The notes: generated from the sequence alone by a model not told the origin. Counted from the stretch's first letter, positions 36,263-44,774 are shown. The stretch is 64,000 nt of DNA from Sphingobacterium tabacisoli (GCF_017908035.1 NZ_JAEQMU010000005.1:62001-126000); one strand, 5' to 3'. Translations and numbers: made by a program.

Positions 36263-36296
36263 TTTTAGCACGGAAATATTCGAATATTTGCTAAAA
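36263..36296. promoter_or_regulatory. Nested palindrome, candidate LacI-family operator
   Basis: A perfect 16-bp palindrome AAATATTCGAATATTT (36274-36289) has a central CG. It is enclosed by a second inverted repeat, TTTTAGC (36263-36269) and GCTAAAA (36290-36296). It lies between the divergent LacI-type and GH92 genes. Confidence 0.55.
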
Positions 36297-36340
36297 GGTT
36301 TTATCTTCACAGAACAATAACACTATCAGACACTAAGCTT

Positions 36341-38602
36341 ATGATAACCAAATCCTCTAAAGCTTACTTTTCCGTAGCCTTTCTATTATTAAGCTTAGGA
36401 ACTAGTAATGCGCAACAAGTAGATTACACACAATATGTAAATCCACATATCGGCTCTGCAGAACATGGTCATGTTTTTGTAGGCGCCAATGTACCTTCTG
36501 GCGCTGTACAGCTCGGCCCCAGCCAAATCGCTCAAACCTGGGACAAATTCAACGGCTGGGACTGGTGTAGTGGTTATAACTATAAAAGCGAAGAAATTCT
36601 AGGCTTCACCCATACCCACCTCAGCGGAACGGGCATCGGCGACCTCAACGACTTATTGATATTACCGGCCACAGGCAAGCATCATCTAGTCCCTGCTCCT
36701 TTTGGAAAGATGGATCAAGGATATGGCTCCAGCATCAGCAAAGCCAATGAAACGGTCCGCCCAGGCTATTATAAGGTACAGCTCGAAGATTATGGCATAC
36801 TTGCCGAAATGACAAGCTCCGAGCGCGTAGGTTACCATCGTTATACCTTTCAAAATAAAAACACACCGCATCTCCTGATTGACTTAGGCTTTCAGATGAA
36901 CTGGGATAAGGCGACAGACACATACCTTAAACTAGTGGACGAACATACACTAGTGGGATATCGGTTTTCAAAAGGTTGGGCGGATGACCAAAAGGTATAT
37001 TTTGCCATTACGTCTTCTACCTCACTAAAAAACACGCAGTTTTACAACGGCAACAAAAAGGTAAACGAATACCTCGTAGCGAAAGGCCCACATATCAAAG
37101 CCATCATCGACATCGATGCAGGAGCACCTGTAGAGCTGAAGGTAGGGCTCTCTCCTGTGAGTACAGAAAATGCTCTGAACAATATACAGCGCGAAATACC
37201 GGGATGGGACTTCAATCAGGCTAAATCCAATGCAACTAGAAAATGGAATGAAGCACTAGGAAAAATAGCCTATGAAGCTGACCCAAGAGCAAAAACAATT
37301 TTCTACACAGCATTATACCATTCCTATTTTGCACCTACGATTTTCAACGACGCCAACGGTGACTATATGGGAACGGACAAGCAGGTACATCGTCAGGAAA
37401 ATTTTGAAAACTACACGCTATTCTCCCTTTGGGACACCTATCGAGGACTACATCCTTTGATGACACTCTTGGAAAACAAAAAGAATAAAGACTATATCAA
37501 GACCATGCTCAAAATATACCAACAACAGGGCAAACTACCTGTATGGCATCTTTGGGGCAACGAGACGAATACGATGGTCGGACTCCCTGCTATCCCCGTG
37601 ATTGCAGACGCACTACTTAAAGGCTTTATTGACAAAGCGGATCAAGAGCTCGCTTTTGAATCCGTAAAAACGACGGCCATGGGTTATGAAAACGGTTTGC
37701 AATTCGTCCGTGAGCTCAGCTACATACCTATTGACAGTATGGATCATGAATCGGTAGCCTGGGCACTAGAATACGCTATAGCCGACTTTGGTGCTTACAA
37801 GATGGCCAAATACCTCAATAAAGAGGAAGACGCCAAATATTTTGAGCAACGCTATAAGTTGTATGAAAAATACTTCGACAAGGAAGTGGGGCACTTCGTC
37901 GGGCGTCACTCGAACGGAAACTTCCGCCGTCCGTTCGATCCGCTCATGGCCAAACATAGAGAAAACGATTACTGCGAAGGCAACGCATGGCAATATACCT
38001 GGCTTGTACCCCAAGATGTAAATGGACTAATGAATCTTTTCGGTGGCGAACAACAATTCTTAAACAAACTCGATGAATTTATCCACCTACCCGAAGTACT
38101 GGATGACGCTTCTCCAGATATATCAGGCATGATCGGCCAATACGCGCAGGGCAATGAACCCAACCATCACGTCCCTTATCTATATGCCTATGCAGGGCAA
38201 CAGTGGAAAGGGGCAGCATTGGTCCATAAGGCGATGACAAAGTACTACACCGATCAGCCAAATGGTCTATGCGGGAACGACGATGCGGGACAAATGAGCG
38301 CCTGGTATGTATTTTCCTCAATGGGAATTTATCCTGCCAACCCTATGGACGGCAAATATGTATTTGGATCGCCACTCATGAAGTCTGCGAAAATAACACT
38401 TGGCAATGGTAAAACTTTCGAGATTGTGGCGAAAAACCAGAGTAAAGACAATATCTACATCCAACGGGCGACATGGAACGGCCAACCCTATGACAAAAGC
38501 TATATCACGCATGAAGCTATCATGGGCGGTGGCAGGCTTGAATTTGAAATGGGCAGCAAACCAAATAAGAAGTTTGGACAGGCTAAAGAAGCAAGACCAT
38601 AG
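36341..38602 (+). CDS. GH92 family glycoside hydrolase (alpha-mannosidase type)
   Basis: This 753-residue secreted enzyme has a Sec signal (AYFSVAFLLLSLGTSNAQQ) and GH92 signatures from end to end. They include VNPHIGSAEHGHVFVGANVPSGAVQLGPSQ, GFTHTHLSGTGIGDLNDLLILP, FSLWDTYRGLHPLMTL, and the acid/base region QGNEPNHHVPYLYAYAG. The catalytic-site segment is GLCGNDDAGQMSAWYVFSSMGIYPANP. GH92 enzymes are Ca2+-dependent exo-alpha-mannosidases acting on N-glycans or mannan. It is about 45% pattern-like to the second GH92 at 57317-59605 by eye and divergent from a LacI-type regulator. Confidence 0.95.
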   Translation: MITKSSKAYFSVAFLLLSLGTSNAQQVDYTQYVNPHIGSAEHGHVFVGANVPSGAVQLGPSQIAQTWDKFNGWDWCSGYNYKSEEILGFTHTHLSGTGIGDLNDLLILPATGKHHLVPAPFGKMDQGYGSSISKANETVRPGYYKVQLEDYGILAEMTSSERVGYHRYTFQNKNTPHLLIDLGFQMNWDKATDTYLKLVDEHTLVGYRFSKGWADDQKVYFAITSSTSLKNTQFYNGNKKVNEYLVAKGPHIKAIIDIDAGAPVELKVGLSPVSTENALNNIQREIPGWDFNQAKSNATRKWNEALGKIAYEADPRAKTIFYTALYHSYFAPTIFNDANGDYMGTDKQVHRQENFENYTLFSLWDTYRGLHPLMTLLENKKNKDYIKTMLKIYQQQGKLPVWHLWGNETNTMVGLPAIPVIADALLKGFIDKADQELAFESVKTTAMGYENGLQFVRELSYIPIDSMDHESVAWALEYAIADFGAYKMAKYLNKEEDAKYFEQRYKLYEKYFDKEVGHFVGRHSNGNFRRPFDPLMAKHRENDYCEGNAWQYTWLVPQDVNGLMNLFGGEQQFLNKLDEFIHLPEVLDDASPDISGMIGQYAQGNEPNHHVPYLYAYAGQQWKGAALVHKAMTKYYTDQPNGLCGNDDAGQMSAWYVFSSMGIYPANPMDGKYVFGSPLMKSAKITLGNGKTFEIVAKNQSKDNIYIQRATWNGQPYDKSYITHEAIMGGGRLEFEMGSKPNKKFGQAKEARP

Positions 38603-38680
38603 CAAATGGCTTATGGCTAATGGCTATCAGCTATTTGCTAACAGCTATCTGCTATTTGCTAACAGCCATTTGCTAACAAC
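38603..38680. repeat. Short tandem/interspersed repeat downstream of GH92
   Basis: The stretch is built from variants of ATGGCT and AGCTAT. A 14-bp unit, CTATTTGCTAACAG, occurs at 38631-38644 and 38652-38665, and a third copy with one change follows at 38666-38678. It lies between the GH92 stop codon and the DUF493 gene and encodes nothing recognisable. Confidence 0.65.
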
Positions 38681-38739
38681 TGCCAAAATAACAAAGGCAC
38701 AGATATTGCAATTACCTTTCCAAAGAAAGGAATTATTAC

Positions 38740-39060
38740 ATGAAAGATTTAGGAAACATTAGCATTCAGGACATCAATCAAAATGACGGGGTTGACTTCT
38801 ATGCAAGTTTTAGGGAGAAATTAATGGATGTAGAACAATTTCCTACATTGTATACATTTAAGTTTATTGTACCCGCTACATCAGAGAACAAACAAACTAT
38901 AGAGGCTATTTTTGAACATCCAAGCACAAAAATCCAGATAAAGGATTCAAAAACGGGAAAATACAACTCCCTTACGGTTGAAACCTTCGTAAATAGTGCC
39001 GATGATGTGATCGCTTACTATAAAAAGGTATCATCACTAGAAAAAGTGATTATGTTATAA
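38740..39060 (+). CDS. DUF493 family protein (YbeD-like)
   Basis: This 106-residue soluble protein fits the small DUF493/YbeD alpha-beta fold: YASFREKLMDVEQFPTLYTFKFIVPATSENKQTIEAIFEHPSTKIQIKDSKTGKYNSLTVETFVNSADDVIAYYKKVSSLEKVIML. E. coli YbeD is implicated in controlling the lipoate pathway, but the biochemical role of the family remains open. A 6-bp hairpin (CCTTTC-CAAA-GAAAGG, 38715-38730) precedes the start codon. A strong bidirectional terminator follows. Confidence 0.88.
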   Translation: MKDLGNISIQDINQNDGVDFYASFREKLMDVEQFPTLYTFKFIVPATSENKQTIEAIFEHPSTKIQIKDSKTGKYNSLTVETFVNSADDVIAYYKKVSSLEKVIML

Positions 39061-39101
39061 CAAAAAAAAGAGCTGTCATTCTGACAGCTCTTTTTTTTGT
39101 T
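39060..39101 (+). terminator. Bidirectional terminator between DUF493 and the GT5-like gene
   Basis: AAAAAAAAGAGCTGTCA pairs with TGACAGCTCTTTTTTTT in a 17-bp stem with a 4-nt loop (TTC region). A/T runs on both flanks serve the converging genes. Confidence 0.88.
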
Positions 39102-39104
39102 ATT

Positions 39105-39935
39105 TTAAGCTTCAACTTCTTCTGAAGCAAACTCTTCATATAAGGTAGCAAAGTTTTCATAATCCTCTGCCGACTCAGGCCTGAACACCCGAATTTTTTG
39201 ATCCTCTACAAATTGTAGCACATCTTTATCCAGATTATCATCCGCCATTACCACAACGTCTGTATAGGTCAATGCGCCTTTGTAGACATCAGCGTAACTT
39301 CCGGAGCCATACACCGCAGCATCCTCTTTGGTCACATCTTCATCAGCTGCCATTTCTGCCAACTTCGTACCCATAGTATCCGGTCCCGAAAAATCTTTCT
39401 CTTCATTAAATAAAGAATAGAAAACTTTCGCATCCTTAAAAGTAGGATCATCATGATACACCTTTTTTAGGTACAAAGGTATCATCGCTGTAAACCACCC
39501 ATGGCAGTGTACAACATCTGGAGACCACCCCAATTTCTTGACTGTCTCCAAGGCACCTTTGCAGAAGAACAAAGACCGCTCATTGTTATCACCAAAGAAC
39601 TTCCCTCCTTCATCCCTAAATATCTTCTTCCTCTGGAAGTACTCTTCGTTATCCAAAAAGTAAACCTGCATACGCGCCGCAGGTAAAGAAGCTACTTTAA
39701 TGATTAATGGATTATCGTTATTATCCACCACTATATTCATTCCCGACAACCTTATCACCTCGTGAAGACGATTTCTGCGCTCATTAATACTACCAAAGCG
39801 AGGCATAAGAATACGGATTTCGAATCCTTTTTCCTGCATAGCCTGTGGTAATTGGCGTGTTATTTCAGAAATTTTACTTATTTCAAGGAAAGGCGACATC
39901 TCGTGGGTAACAAACAATATTTTCGTTTTTGCCAT
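39105..39935 (-). CDS. Starch/glycogen synthase N-terminal domain protein (GT5-like, half-length)
   Basis: This protein of about 276 residues matches only the N-terminal Rossmann domain of GT5 synthases (KTKILFVTHEMSPFLEISKISEITRQLPQAMQEKGFEIRILMPRFGSINERR ... DVVHCHGWFTAMIPLYLKKVY). The C-terminal nucleotide-binding GT-B domain is absent. The ADP-glucose-binding KTGGL motif expected after MSPFL reads EISKI, so glycogen synthesis is unlikely. The acidic C-terminus has no known domain. The ATG at 39935 is preferred over an upstream TTG at 39941. It is divergent from panC with a good promoter at 39980-40010. Confidence 0.82.
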   Translation of the reverse strand: MAKTKILFVTHEMSPFLEISKISEITRQLPQAMQEKGFEIRILMPRFGSINERRNRLHEVIRLSGMNIVVDNNDNPLIIKVASLPAARMQVYFLDNEEYFQRKKIFRDEGGKFFGDNNERSLFFCKGALETVKKLGWSPDVVHCHGWFTAMIPLYLKKVYHDDPTFKDAKVFYSLFNEEKDFSGPDTMGTKLAEMAADEDVTKEDAAVYGSGSYADVYKGALTYTDVVVMADDNLDKDVLQFVEDQKIRVFRPESAEDYENFATLYEEFASEEVEA

Positions 39936-39979
39936 CTCCAATTGCTTTTTTTATTTATTTGAACAGTAAAATCGGTGTA

Positions 39980-40010
39980 CAAAGATACGAATAATATCCA
40001 ATTTTTACAA
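39980..40010 (-). promoter_or_regulatory. Bacteroidota-type promoter of the GT5-like gene
   Basis: CAAAGATA at 39980-39987 (TATCTTTG on the minus strand) and CAA at 40008-40010 (TTG) are separated by 20 nt. Both elements match the Bacteroidota consensus. Confidence 0.65.
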
Positions 40011-40082
40011 TTCATTAAAAATTAGACCTTTCTAAATCCAAATATATTATGCAATTTTGCCCCCTATTTTACCATAGTAGCC

Positions 40083-40931
40083 ATGGAAATATACACTACA
40101 AAAAGTGACCTTCAAGCTCATTTGCAGACATTACGGGAGGCCGGCAAACAGATTGCATTAGTCCCTACAATGGGCGCTTTACATGAGGGGCATCTTTCAC
40201 TGATACGAGAGGCACAGGCCGTAGCTGATATTGTTGTGTGCAGTATATTTGTAAACCCTACACAGTTCAACGATCCTAAGGACCTCGAAAAATACCCAAG
40301 ACCCATAGAAAATGATATCGCTTTATTACAAAATGAAGCCTGTGATATACTTTTTCTACCCTCGGTCGAGGAAATGTACCCTACCCCCAACGAACATTGG
40401 GCGATAGACCTGGGCGACTTGGATACCTTGTGGGAGGGCGCACAAAGACCTGGACACTTTCAGGGGGTCACACAGATTGTATATAAACTATTCCATCTAG
40501 TACAGCCACATATTGCTTGCTTCGGGCAGAAAGACTTTCAACAGGTCATGGTCATCCAACGTATGATAGATCTAAAGCAACTGCCCATTACCTTAAACAT
40601 ATGCCCGATTGTACGCAGTGAAAAAGGGCTGGCACTCAGTTCGAGGAACACTAGACTTTCGGAACAGGGAAAAGAGGACGCTTTAGTGCTGTTCACGGTC
40701 CTCGATAAGGTTAAAAATGACTTTGCAAACAAAAGCATAGAACAGCTGCAACAGGACGCTATCGCGACACTGACTGCACAGCCTGAGGTTACATTGGAAT
40801 ATTTTGCAATCTGCGAAACCCGCACCTTACATCAGGCAACCAATAAGGATAATAGCAAAAAATATGTCGCCCTAGTGGTCGCTTGGATAGAAGGGGTAAG
40901 ACTGATAGACAATATGCTATTGAATATGTAA
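40083..40931 (+). CDS. panC: Pantoate--beta-alanine ligase
   Basis: This 282-residue enzyme joins pantoate and beta-alanine with ATP to give pantothenate, the coenzyme A precursor. Motifs are VPTMGALHEGHLSLI (HIGH-like ATP site), VCSIFVNPTQFNDPKDLEKYPR, ACFGQKDFQQVMVIQRM (KDxQQ) and ALSSRNTRLS (KMSKS-like SSRN). Length is normal. panD follows after 59 bp and supplies the beta-alanine, so the two form a pathway unit. A hairpin (GATTAAAT-AAC-ATTTAATC, 40934-40952) lies between them. Confidence 0.97.
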   Translation: MEIYTTKSDLQAHLQTLREAGKQIALVPTMGALHEGHLSLIREAQAVADIVVCSIFVNPTQFNDPKDLEKYPRPIENDIALLQNEACDILFLPSVEEMYPTPNEHWAIDLGDLDTLWEGAQRPGHFQGVTQIVYKLFHLVQPHIACFGQKDFQQVMVIQRMIDLKQLPITLNICPIVRSEKGLALSSRNTRLSEQGKEDALVLFTVLDKVKNDFANKSIEQLQQDAIATLTAQPEVTLEYFAICETRTLHQATNKDNSKKYVALVVAWIEGVRLIDNMLLNM

Positions 40932-40976
40932 CGATTAAATAACATTTAATCACAAACTTTTAAAGAGATAAAAGCT

Positions 40977-40984
40977 AATTTTGT
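40977..40984 (+). promoter_or_regulatory. -7-like element immediately before panD
   Basis: TAATTTTG matches TAnnTTTG exactly and ends only 3 nt before the first ATG (40988). If used, transcripts would begin at or near the start codon. No clear -33 TTG is seen at 19-21 nt spacing. Confidence 0.4.
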
Positions 40985-40990
40985 ATTATG

Positions 40991-41338
40991 ATGATTGAAG
41001 TAATGAAGTCGAAGATTCACCGTGCCCGTGTCACACAGGCTGAGTTGAATTATGTGGGAAGCATCACCATTGACGAAGACTTGATGGAAGCTGCAGATAT
41101 TCTGGCAAATGAAAAAGTACAGATTGTAAACAACAATAATGGAGCACGCTTAGAAACCTATGTTATCCCTGGAGAACGTGGTTCGGGCACAATTTGTCTT
41201 AATGGGGCAGCCGCGAGACTGGTGCAGGTTGGAGATATCGTAATCATTATCTCGTATGCCTTGATGGACCGAGAAGAAGCACGGGTACACCAACCTAGAT
41301 TGGTTTTTCCCGATGATCATAACCGCTTGATTAAGTAA
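40991..41338 (+). CDS. panD: Aspartate 1-decarboxylase
   Basis: This 115-residue pyruvoyl enzyme decarboxylates aspartate to beta-alanine for pantothenate. The precursor self-cleaves at the Gly-Ser bond in LNYVGSITIDEDLM (Ser becomes the pyruvoyl group). Other family pieces are MKSKIHRARVTQAEL, NNNNGARLETYVIPGERGSGTICLNGAAARLVQVGDIVIIISYA. Tandem ATGs at 40988 and 40991 are both possible; 40991 aligns better with known N-termini (M-I-x-x-M). It is downstream of panC. Confidence 0.96.
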   Translation: MIEVMKSKIHRARVTQAELNYVGSITIDEDLMEAADILANEKVQIVNNNNGARLETYVIPGERGSGTICLNGAAARLVQVGDIVIIISYALMDREEARVHQPRLVFPDDHNRLIK

Positions 41339-41349
41339 CAAGTAATATA

Positions 41350-41715
41350 TTGCTAAACACTATTTCTAGATATCGCAGCCTATTTGCCTACCTCCTAGCG
41401 GGGTGGATGTCTGTTATTGTCATCAGTGGAATAGTGTTTATGCACAAAGAGGTAACCTCTAAGGGTGAAATCATAACGCACATTCACCCTTACGATTTTA
41501 CCAAGAAAAAAGACAAGCACCACCATAAAAACGACGCAGAGATTCAATTTCTGAATGTTGTTTTCCAAGGTGCATTCATTGAACCGGTATTTTCTATCGT
41601 TGAGGTCCCATTTTTTCAGGAGTTCAACTATACAACCTACGCGGTTTATTCCAAAACTTACCATTTTACCAAGGATCTCGACACCTATCTTCGAGGGCCT
41701 CCGATGCTTGCTTAG
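41350..41715 (+). CDS. Small His-rich membrane-anchored protein, function unknown
   Basis: This 121-residue protein has a positively charged N-terminus, one hydrophobic helix (about residues 10-31) and an external part with clustered His (HIHPYDFTKKKDKHHHKND). It ends LRGPPMLA. Similar short His-bearing proteins of unknown role precede TonB receptors in Bacteroidota by my recollection, but I cannot name a family. The start is TTG 12 bp after panD; an in-frame ATG 19 codons later would cut the helix. The TonB receptor with CxxC follows 247 bp later, so a metal-related role is plausible but inferred. Confidence 0.6.
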   Translation: MLNTISRYRSLFAYLLAGWMSVIVISGIVFMHKEVTSKGEIITHIHPYDFTKKKDKHHHKNDAEIQFLNVVFQGAFIEPVFSIVEVPFFQEFNYTTYAVYSKTYHFTKDLDTYLRGPPMLA

Positions 41716-41962
41716 CGACTCTTTCTCCTAGAAAGAGTACACATCCATTATACGTCCTTTCGATGTATAAGCTCACATAAGGTTATTTTCAAAACTAGGG
41801 AACAATATGCTCCGTACTGCTTGGTGAATCACAAACCGCTAGCTATACAGACTATTCGTGCAATACCGATATGGATATCGCCTATACTATCCCTGTTGGG
41901 ATATACCTTATACCAAACGTATTAACATTTAATTAGCTAATAACAAGCATTACACATTAATT
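41716..41962 (+). other. Upstream region of the TonB-dependent receptor
   Basis: This 247-bp gap holds a hairpin directly after the preceding stop (CTCTTTC-TCCTA-GAAAGAG, about 41721-41739) and several short inverted repeats near 41867-41915. No cobalamin, TPP or other riboswitch consensus and no TAnnTTTG promoter were recognised. It may contain a metal-responsive operator that I cannot identify. Confidence 0.35.
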
Positions 41963-44218
41963 ATGTCTAAATTTTACTATGGCTTAATCACAGCCGTATC
42001 TATACTTTGTCTCAACCTCAGTGTCTACGCACAACAAATAACGGGTTATGTCCACGATGCCGATGGCAAACCCGTGGAAAACGCGACTGTGCGCCTAGAG
42101 GGAAGTAGCAATGGCACCAAAACTGCATCTGACGGAAAATTTGAGCTCCCGCTCCCTACGGCAAAAGCAAAGCTTTCCATTAGGGCTATAGGCTACTTGT
42201 CCATACAGGAAACTATTGAAAAAAGTACCTACCAAAGCGGAACAATCTTTACGCTGGCGAAAGACAACCGTAACCTTGACGAAGTCGTCGTCTCGGGCAC
42301 ATTAAAAGCCGTATCCAAGTTGGAAAGCCCAATTCCGGTAGAAGTCTACTCGGCCAAGTTTTTCAGAGCGAACCCTGCCCCTACTATCTTTGAATCCCTG
42401 CAGAACATCAATGGGGTTCGCCCACAGATCAACTGTAGTATCTGTAATACGGGAGATATCCACATCAATGGTCTAGAGGGGCCTTATACGATGGTTCTTA
42501 TTGACGGTATGCCAATTGTCTCGGGACTATCGACCGTATATGGATTGAATGGTATTCCGCAAGCATTGATCGAACGCGTAGAGATCGTCAAAGGTCCGGC
42601 ATCAACACTGTATGGTAGTGAGGCTGTGGGGGGCTTGATCAACGTAATTACCAAAGCTCCATCCAATGCTCCAAAGTTCAGCTTAGAAGCTTTTGGAACA
42701 ACCTGGCAGGAGTACAATCTAGATCTCGGCGGGAAATTTAATATAGGCTCCGCACAATCGCTATTGGGGGTAAATTATTTCAACTACTCAAACCCTATAG
42801 ACAAAAACAAAGACAACTTTACAGATGTCACACTACAGGATCGCCTATCCATCTTCAACAAATGGAACTTTGCCCGCAAAGACAATAAAACGTTCTCTAT
42901 CGCAGGTCGATACGTATACGAGGACCGTTGGGGAGGAGAGATGCAATGGAATAAAAAATACCGTGGCGGCGAAGACGTATATGCTGAAAGTATATACACG
43001 AAAAGATGGGAAGTGATGGGTATTTATGACCTACCAGGCAGCGAGAACTTCTCCCTTTCGGTAAGTGCCAATGGACACAACCAGAACAGCTACTATGGTA
43101 GCACTCCTTATATGGCGGACCAACGCATTTTCTTTGGACAGCTAACCTGGAATAAAACGTTAAAAAATCATGACTTATTAACTGGACTTGCCTATCGATA
43201 CACGTATTACGATGACAATACCCCTGCTACGCCAACATCCTCACATACACATTTGCCTGGCTTATTTGTACAGGATGAAATCACCCTGCATCAGCAGCAC
43301 AAATTGTTAGTGGGTGCACGATATGACTACAATTCCATACACGGGAGTATCGTTTCTCCACGCGTCAATTACAAATGGAACTCACAGGACAAAAGTCAGG
43401 TACTCCGGGTAGGTATTGGTAATGGTTATCGTGTGGCCAACGTATTCACAGAAGATCATGCTGCCTTAACAGGTGCTCGCGACGTAGTATTTAAAGAAGA
43501 CCTAAAGCCGGAGACATCCTGGAATGCCAACATCAACTATGTGAAGAAATTCTACTCCGACAATGGTTCTGTTTTCGCAATAGACGCTTCAACGTTCTAC
43601 ACCTACTTCAACAACAAGATCATTCCTGACTACGAAACCAACGTCGATCAGATTATCTATGCCAACTTAGACGGCTATGCGATCTCCAAAGGAGTATCTG
43701 TCAACCTAGACTGGGCTCATCATAGTGGATTGAAAGCTATGATCGGTGGTACATTGATGGATGTATACAGCGAAGAGAACGGAGTAAGAACCTGGCAAAT
43801 GCTAACGGAAAAATTTATGGGCACCTGGACTATTGGTTATAATATCAAGCCATTAGGATTGAGTATTGACTATACCGGAAATGCTATAGGCCCAATGCGC
43901 TTACCTGTATTAACTACCAAAGACGAAGCGGATCCAGCCAATAACTATACAGATCCACGTCCAGACAAATCAAAATTATTCAGTATACAGAATATCCAAT
44001 TGACGAAGCACTTCAAGAATGGTTTTGAGGTATTTGGAGGAGTAAAGAACTTATTGAACTGGACACCAACAAAGGGACTTCCTTTCTTGATTTCACGTGC
44101 ACATGATCCATTTGAGAAGATTGAAGACTCTAAACTTCCTCCTTTTGACCCGAACTATGTTTATGGTCCAAATCAAGGAATCCGCGGGTTCTTAGGGGTT
44201 CGCTATAATTTGTTTTAG
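41963..44218 (+). CDS. TonB-dependent receptor with CxxC in the plug domain
   Basis: This 751-residue outer-membrane receptor has a signal peptide (to about residue 24) and a carboxypeptidase-regulatory-like beta-sandwich (26-98). A TonB-box-like DEVVVSGT is at 106-113. The plug domain contains CSIC at 158-161 followed by NTGDIHINGLEGPYTMVLIDGMPI, and ends with RVEIVKGPASTLYGSEAVGGLINVITK. A 22-strand barrel ends FLGVRYNLF. The form is that of small-molecule/metal receptors (FepA/BtuB/CirA-like) rather than SusC, and no SusD is adjacent. The substrate is unknown; Cys and His content in this locus suggests a metal or heme. Confidence 0.9.
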   Translation: MSKFYYGLITAVSILCLNLSVYAQQITGYVHDADGKPVENATVRLEGSSNGTKTASDGKFELPLPTAKAKLSIRAIGYLSIQETIEKSTYQSGTIFTLAKDNRNLDEVVVSGTLKAVSKLESPIPVEVYSAKFFRANPAPTIFESLQNINGVRPQINCSICNTGDIHINGLEGPYTMVLIDGMPIVSGLSTVYGLNGIPQALIERVEIVKGPASTLYGSEAVGGLINVITKAPSNAPKFSLEAFGTTWQEYNLDLGGKFNIGSAQSLLGVNYFNYSNPIDKNKDNFTDVTLQDRLSIFNKWNFARKDNKTFSIAGRYVYEDRWGGEMQWNKKYRGGEDVYAESIYTKRWEVMGIYDLPGSENFSLSVSANGHNQNSYYGSTPYMADQRIFFGQLTWNKTLKNHDLLTGLAYRYTYYDDNTPATPTSSHTHLPGLFVQDEITLHQQHKLLVGARYDYNSIHGSIVSPRVNYKWNSQDKSQVLRVGIGNGYRVANVFTEDHAALTGARDVVFKEDLKPETSWNANINYVKKFYSDNGSVFAIDASTFYTYFNNKIIPDYETNVDQIIYANLDGYAISKGVSVNLDWAHHSGLKAMIGGTLMDVYSEENGVRTWQMLTEKFMGTWTIGYNIKPLGLSIDYTGNAIGPMRLPVLTTKDEADPANNYTDPRPDKSKLFSIQNIQLTKHFKNGFEVFGGVKNLLNWTPTKGLPFLISRAHDPFEKIEDSKLPPFDPNYVYGPNQGIRGFLGVRYNLF

Positions 44219-44231
44219 TAACATGTAAATA

Positions 44232-44263
44232 GAAAGGTGTCCAAAACTATTTTTGGGCACCTT
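44232..44263 (+). terminator. Hairpin between TonB receptor and thioredoxin-like gene
   Basis: GAAAGGTGTCCAAAA pairs with TTTTGGGCACCTTC (one G-T wobble) around a short loop, without a long T-run. It may act as partial terminator, reducing expression of the downstream gene. Confidence 0.5.
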
Positions 44264-44285
44264 CTTCCTAAAGAAACACAATATC

Positions 44286-44774
44286 ATGGGAATAGGAATA
44301 AAAAAAATTATCTTCACACTACTTACAGCCTGTGGCCTATTAACCGCAGTCATGAGCCGTGCACAGACAACACCGTTCTCCATTATACAAGTAGACAGCT
44401 TATTAAAACAAACTCCAAAACCTGTCCTCATTTTGCTCTCCACAGATTGGTGTCAGTACTGCCAGATGCAAAAACAACAGGTGCGTAAAAACAAGAAGTT
44501 TAAAGAAAAAAGCGCTCTATTCTACTACGTTGAATTTGATGCCGAAAGCAAGGAACCCATCCGTTTTCAAGAGAAGGACTATGTATACAAACCTACAGGT
44601 GCTAATATCGGCACTCACGAACTGGCATTAGCCCTGAATGGCCCCCATAGATTAGCTTATCCCACCTGGATATTATTAGATAAAAACTATCAAGTCCTCT
44701 TTCGACACGGAGGCGTATTACCCCCTGCCCAACTAGAAGAATTATTAGATACACTTGAGAAAGTAAATTTATAA
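44286..44774 (+). CDS. Secreted thioredoxin-fold protein with WCxxC
   Basis: This protein of about 162 residues has a Sec signal peptide (IKKIIFTLLTACGLLTAVMSRAQT) and a thioredoxin fold. The active-site motif is STDWCQYCQMQKQ (about mature residue 40), and the cis-Pro segment is AYPTWILLDKN. It resembles the thioredoxin_7/DUF255-like group that reduces periplasmic proteins. It follows the CxxC-containing TonB receptor after a hairpin. The ATG at 44286 was chosen because an in-frame start at 44253 would begin inside that hairpin and spoil the signal peptide. A role in keeping metal-site cysteines reduced is inferred. Confidence 0.85.
   Translation: MGIGIKKIIFTLLTACGLLTAVMSRAQTTPFSIIQVDSLLKQTPKPVLILLSTDWCQYCQMQKQQVRKNKKFKEKSALFYYVEFDAESKEPIRFQEKDYVYKPTGANIGTHELALALNGPHRLAYPTWILLDKNYQVLFRHGGVLPPAQLEELLDTLEKVNL

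Noticed and set aside
38603..38680. Possible short CRISPR array
   Set aside because: Repeats are only 14 bp, nearly adjacent and imperfect, with no spacers of constant length and no cas genes nearby.
41716..41962. Possible cobalamin-type riboswitch before the TonB receptor
   Set aside because: No B12-box-like GCCACTG or other recognisable riboswitch core was found, only short hairpins.
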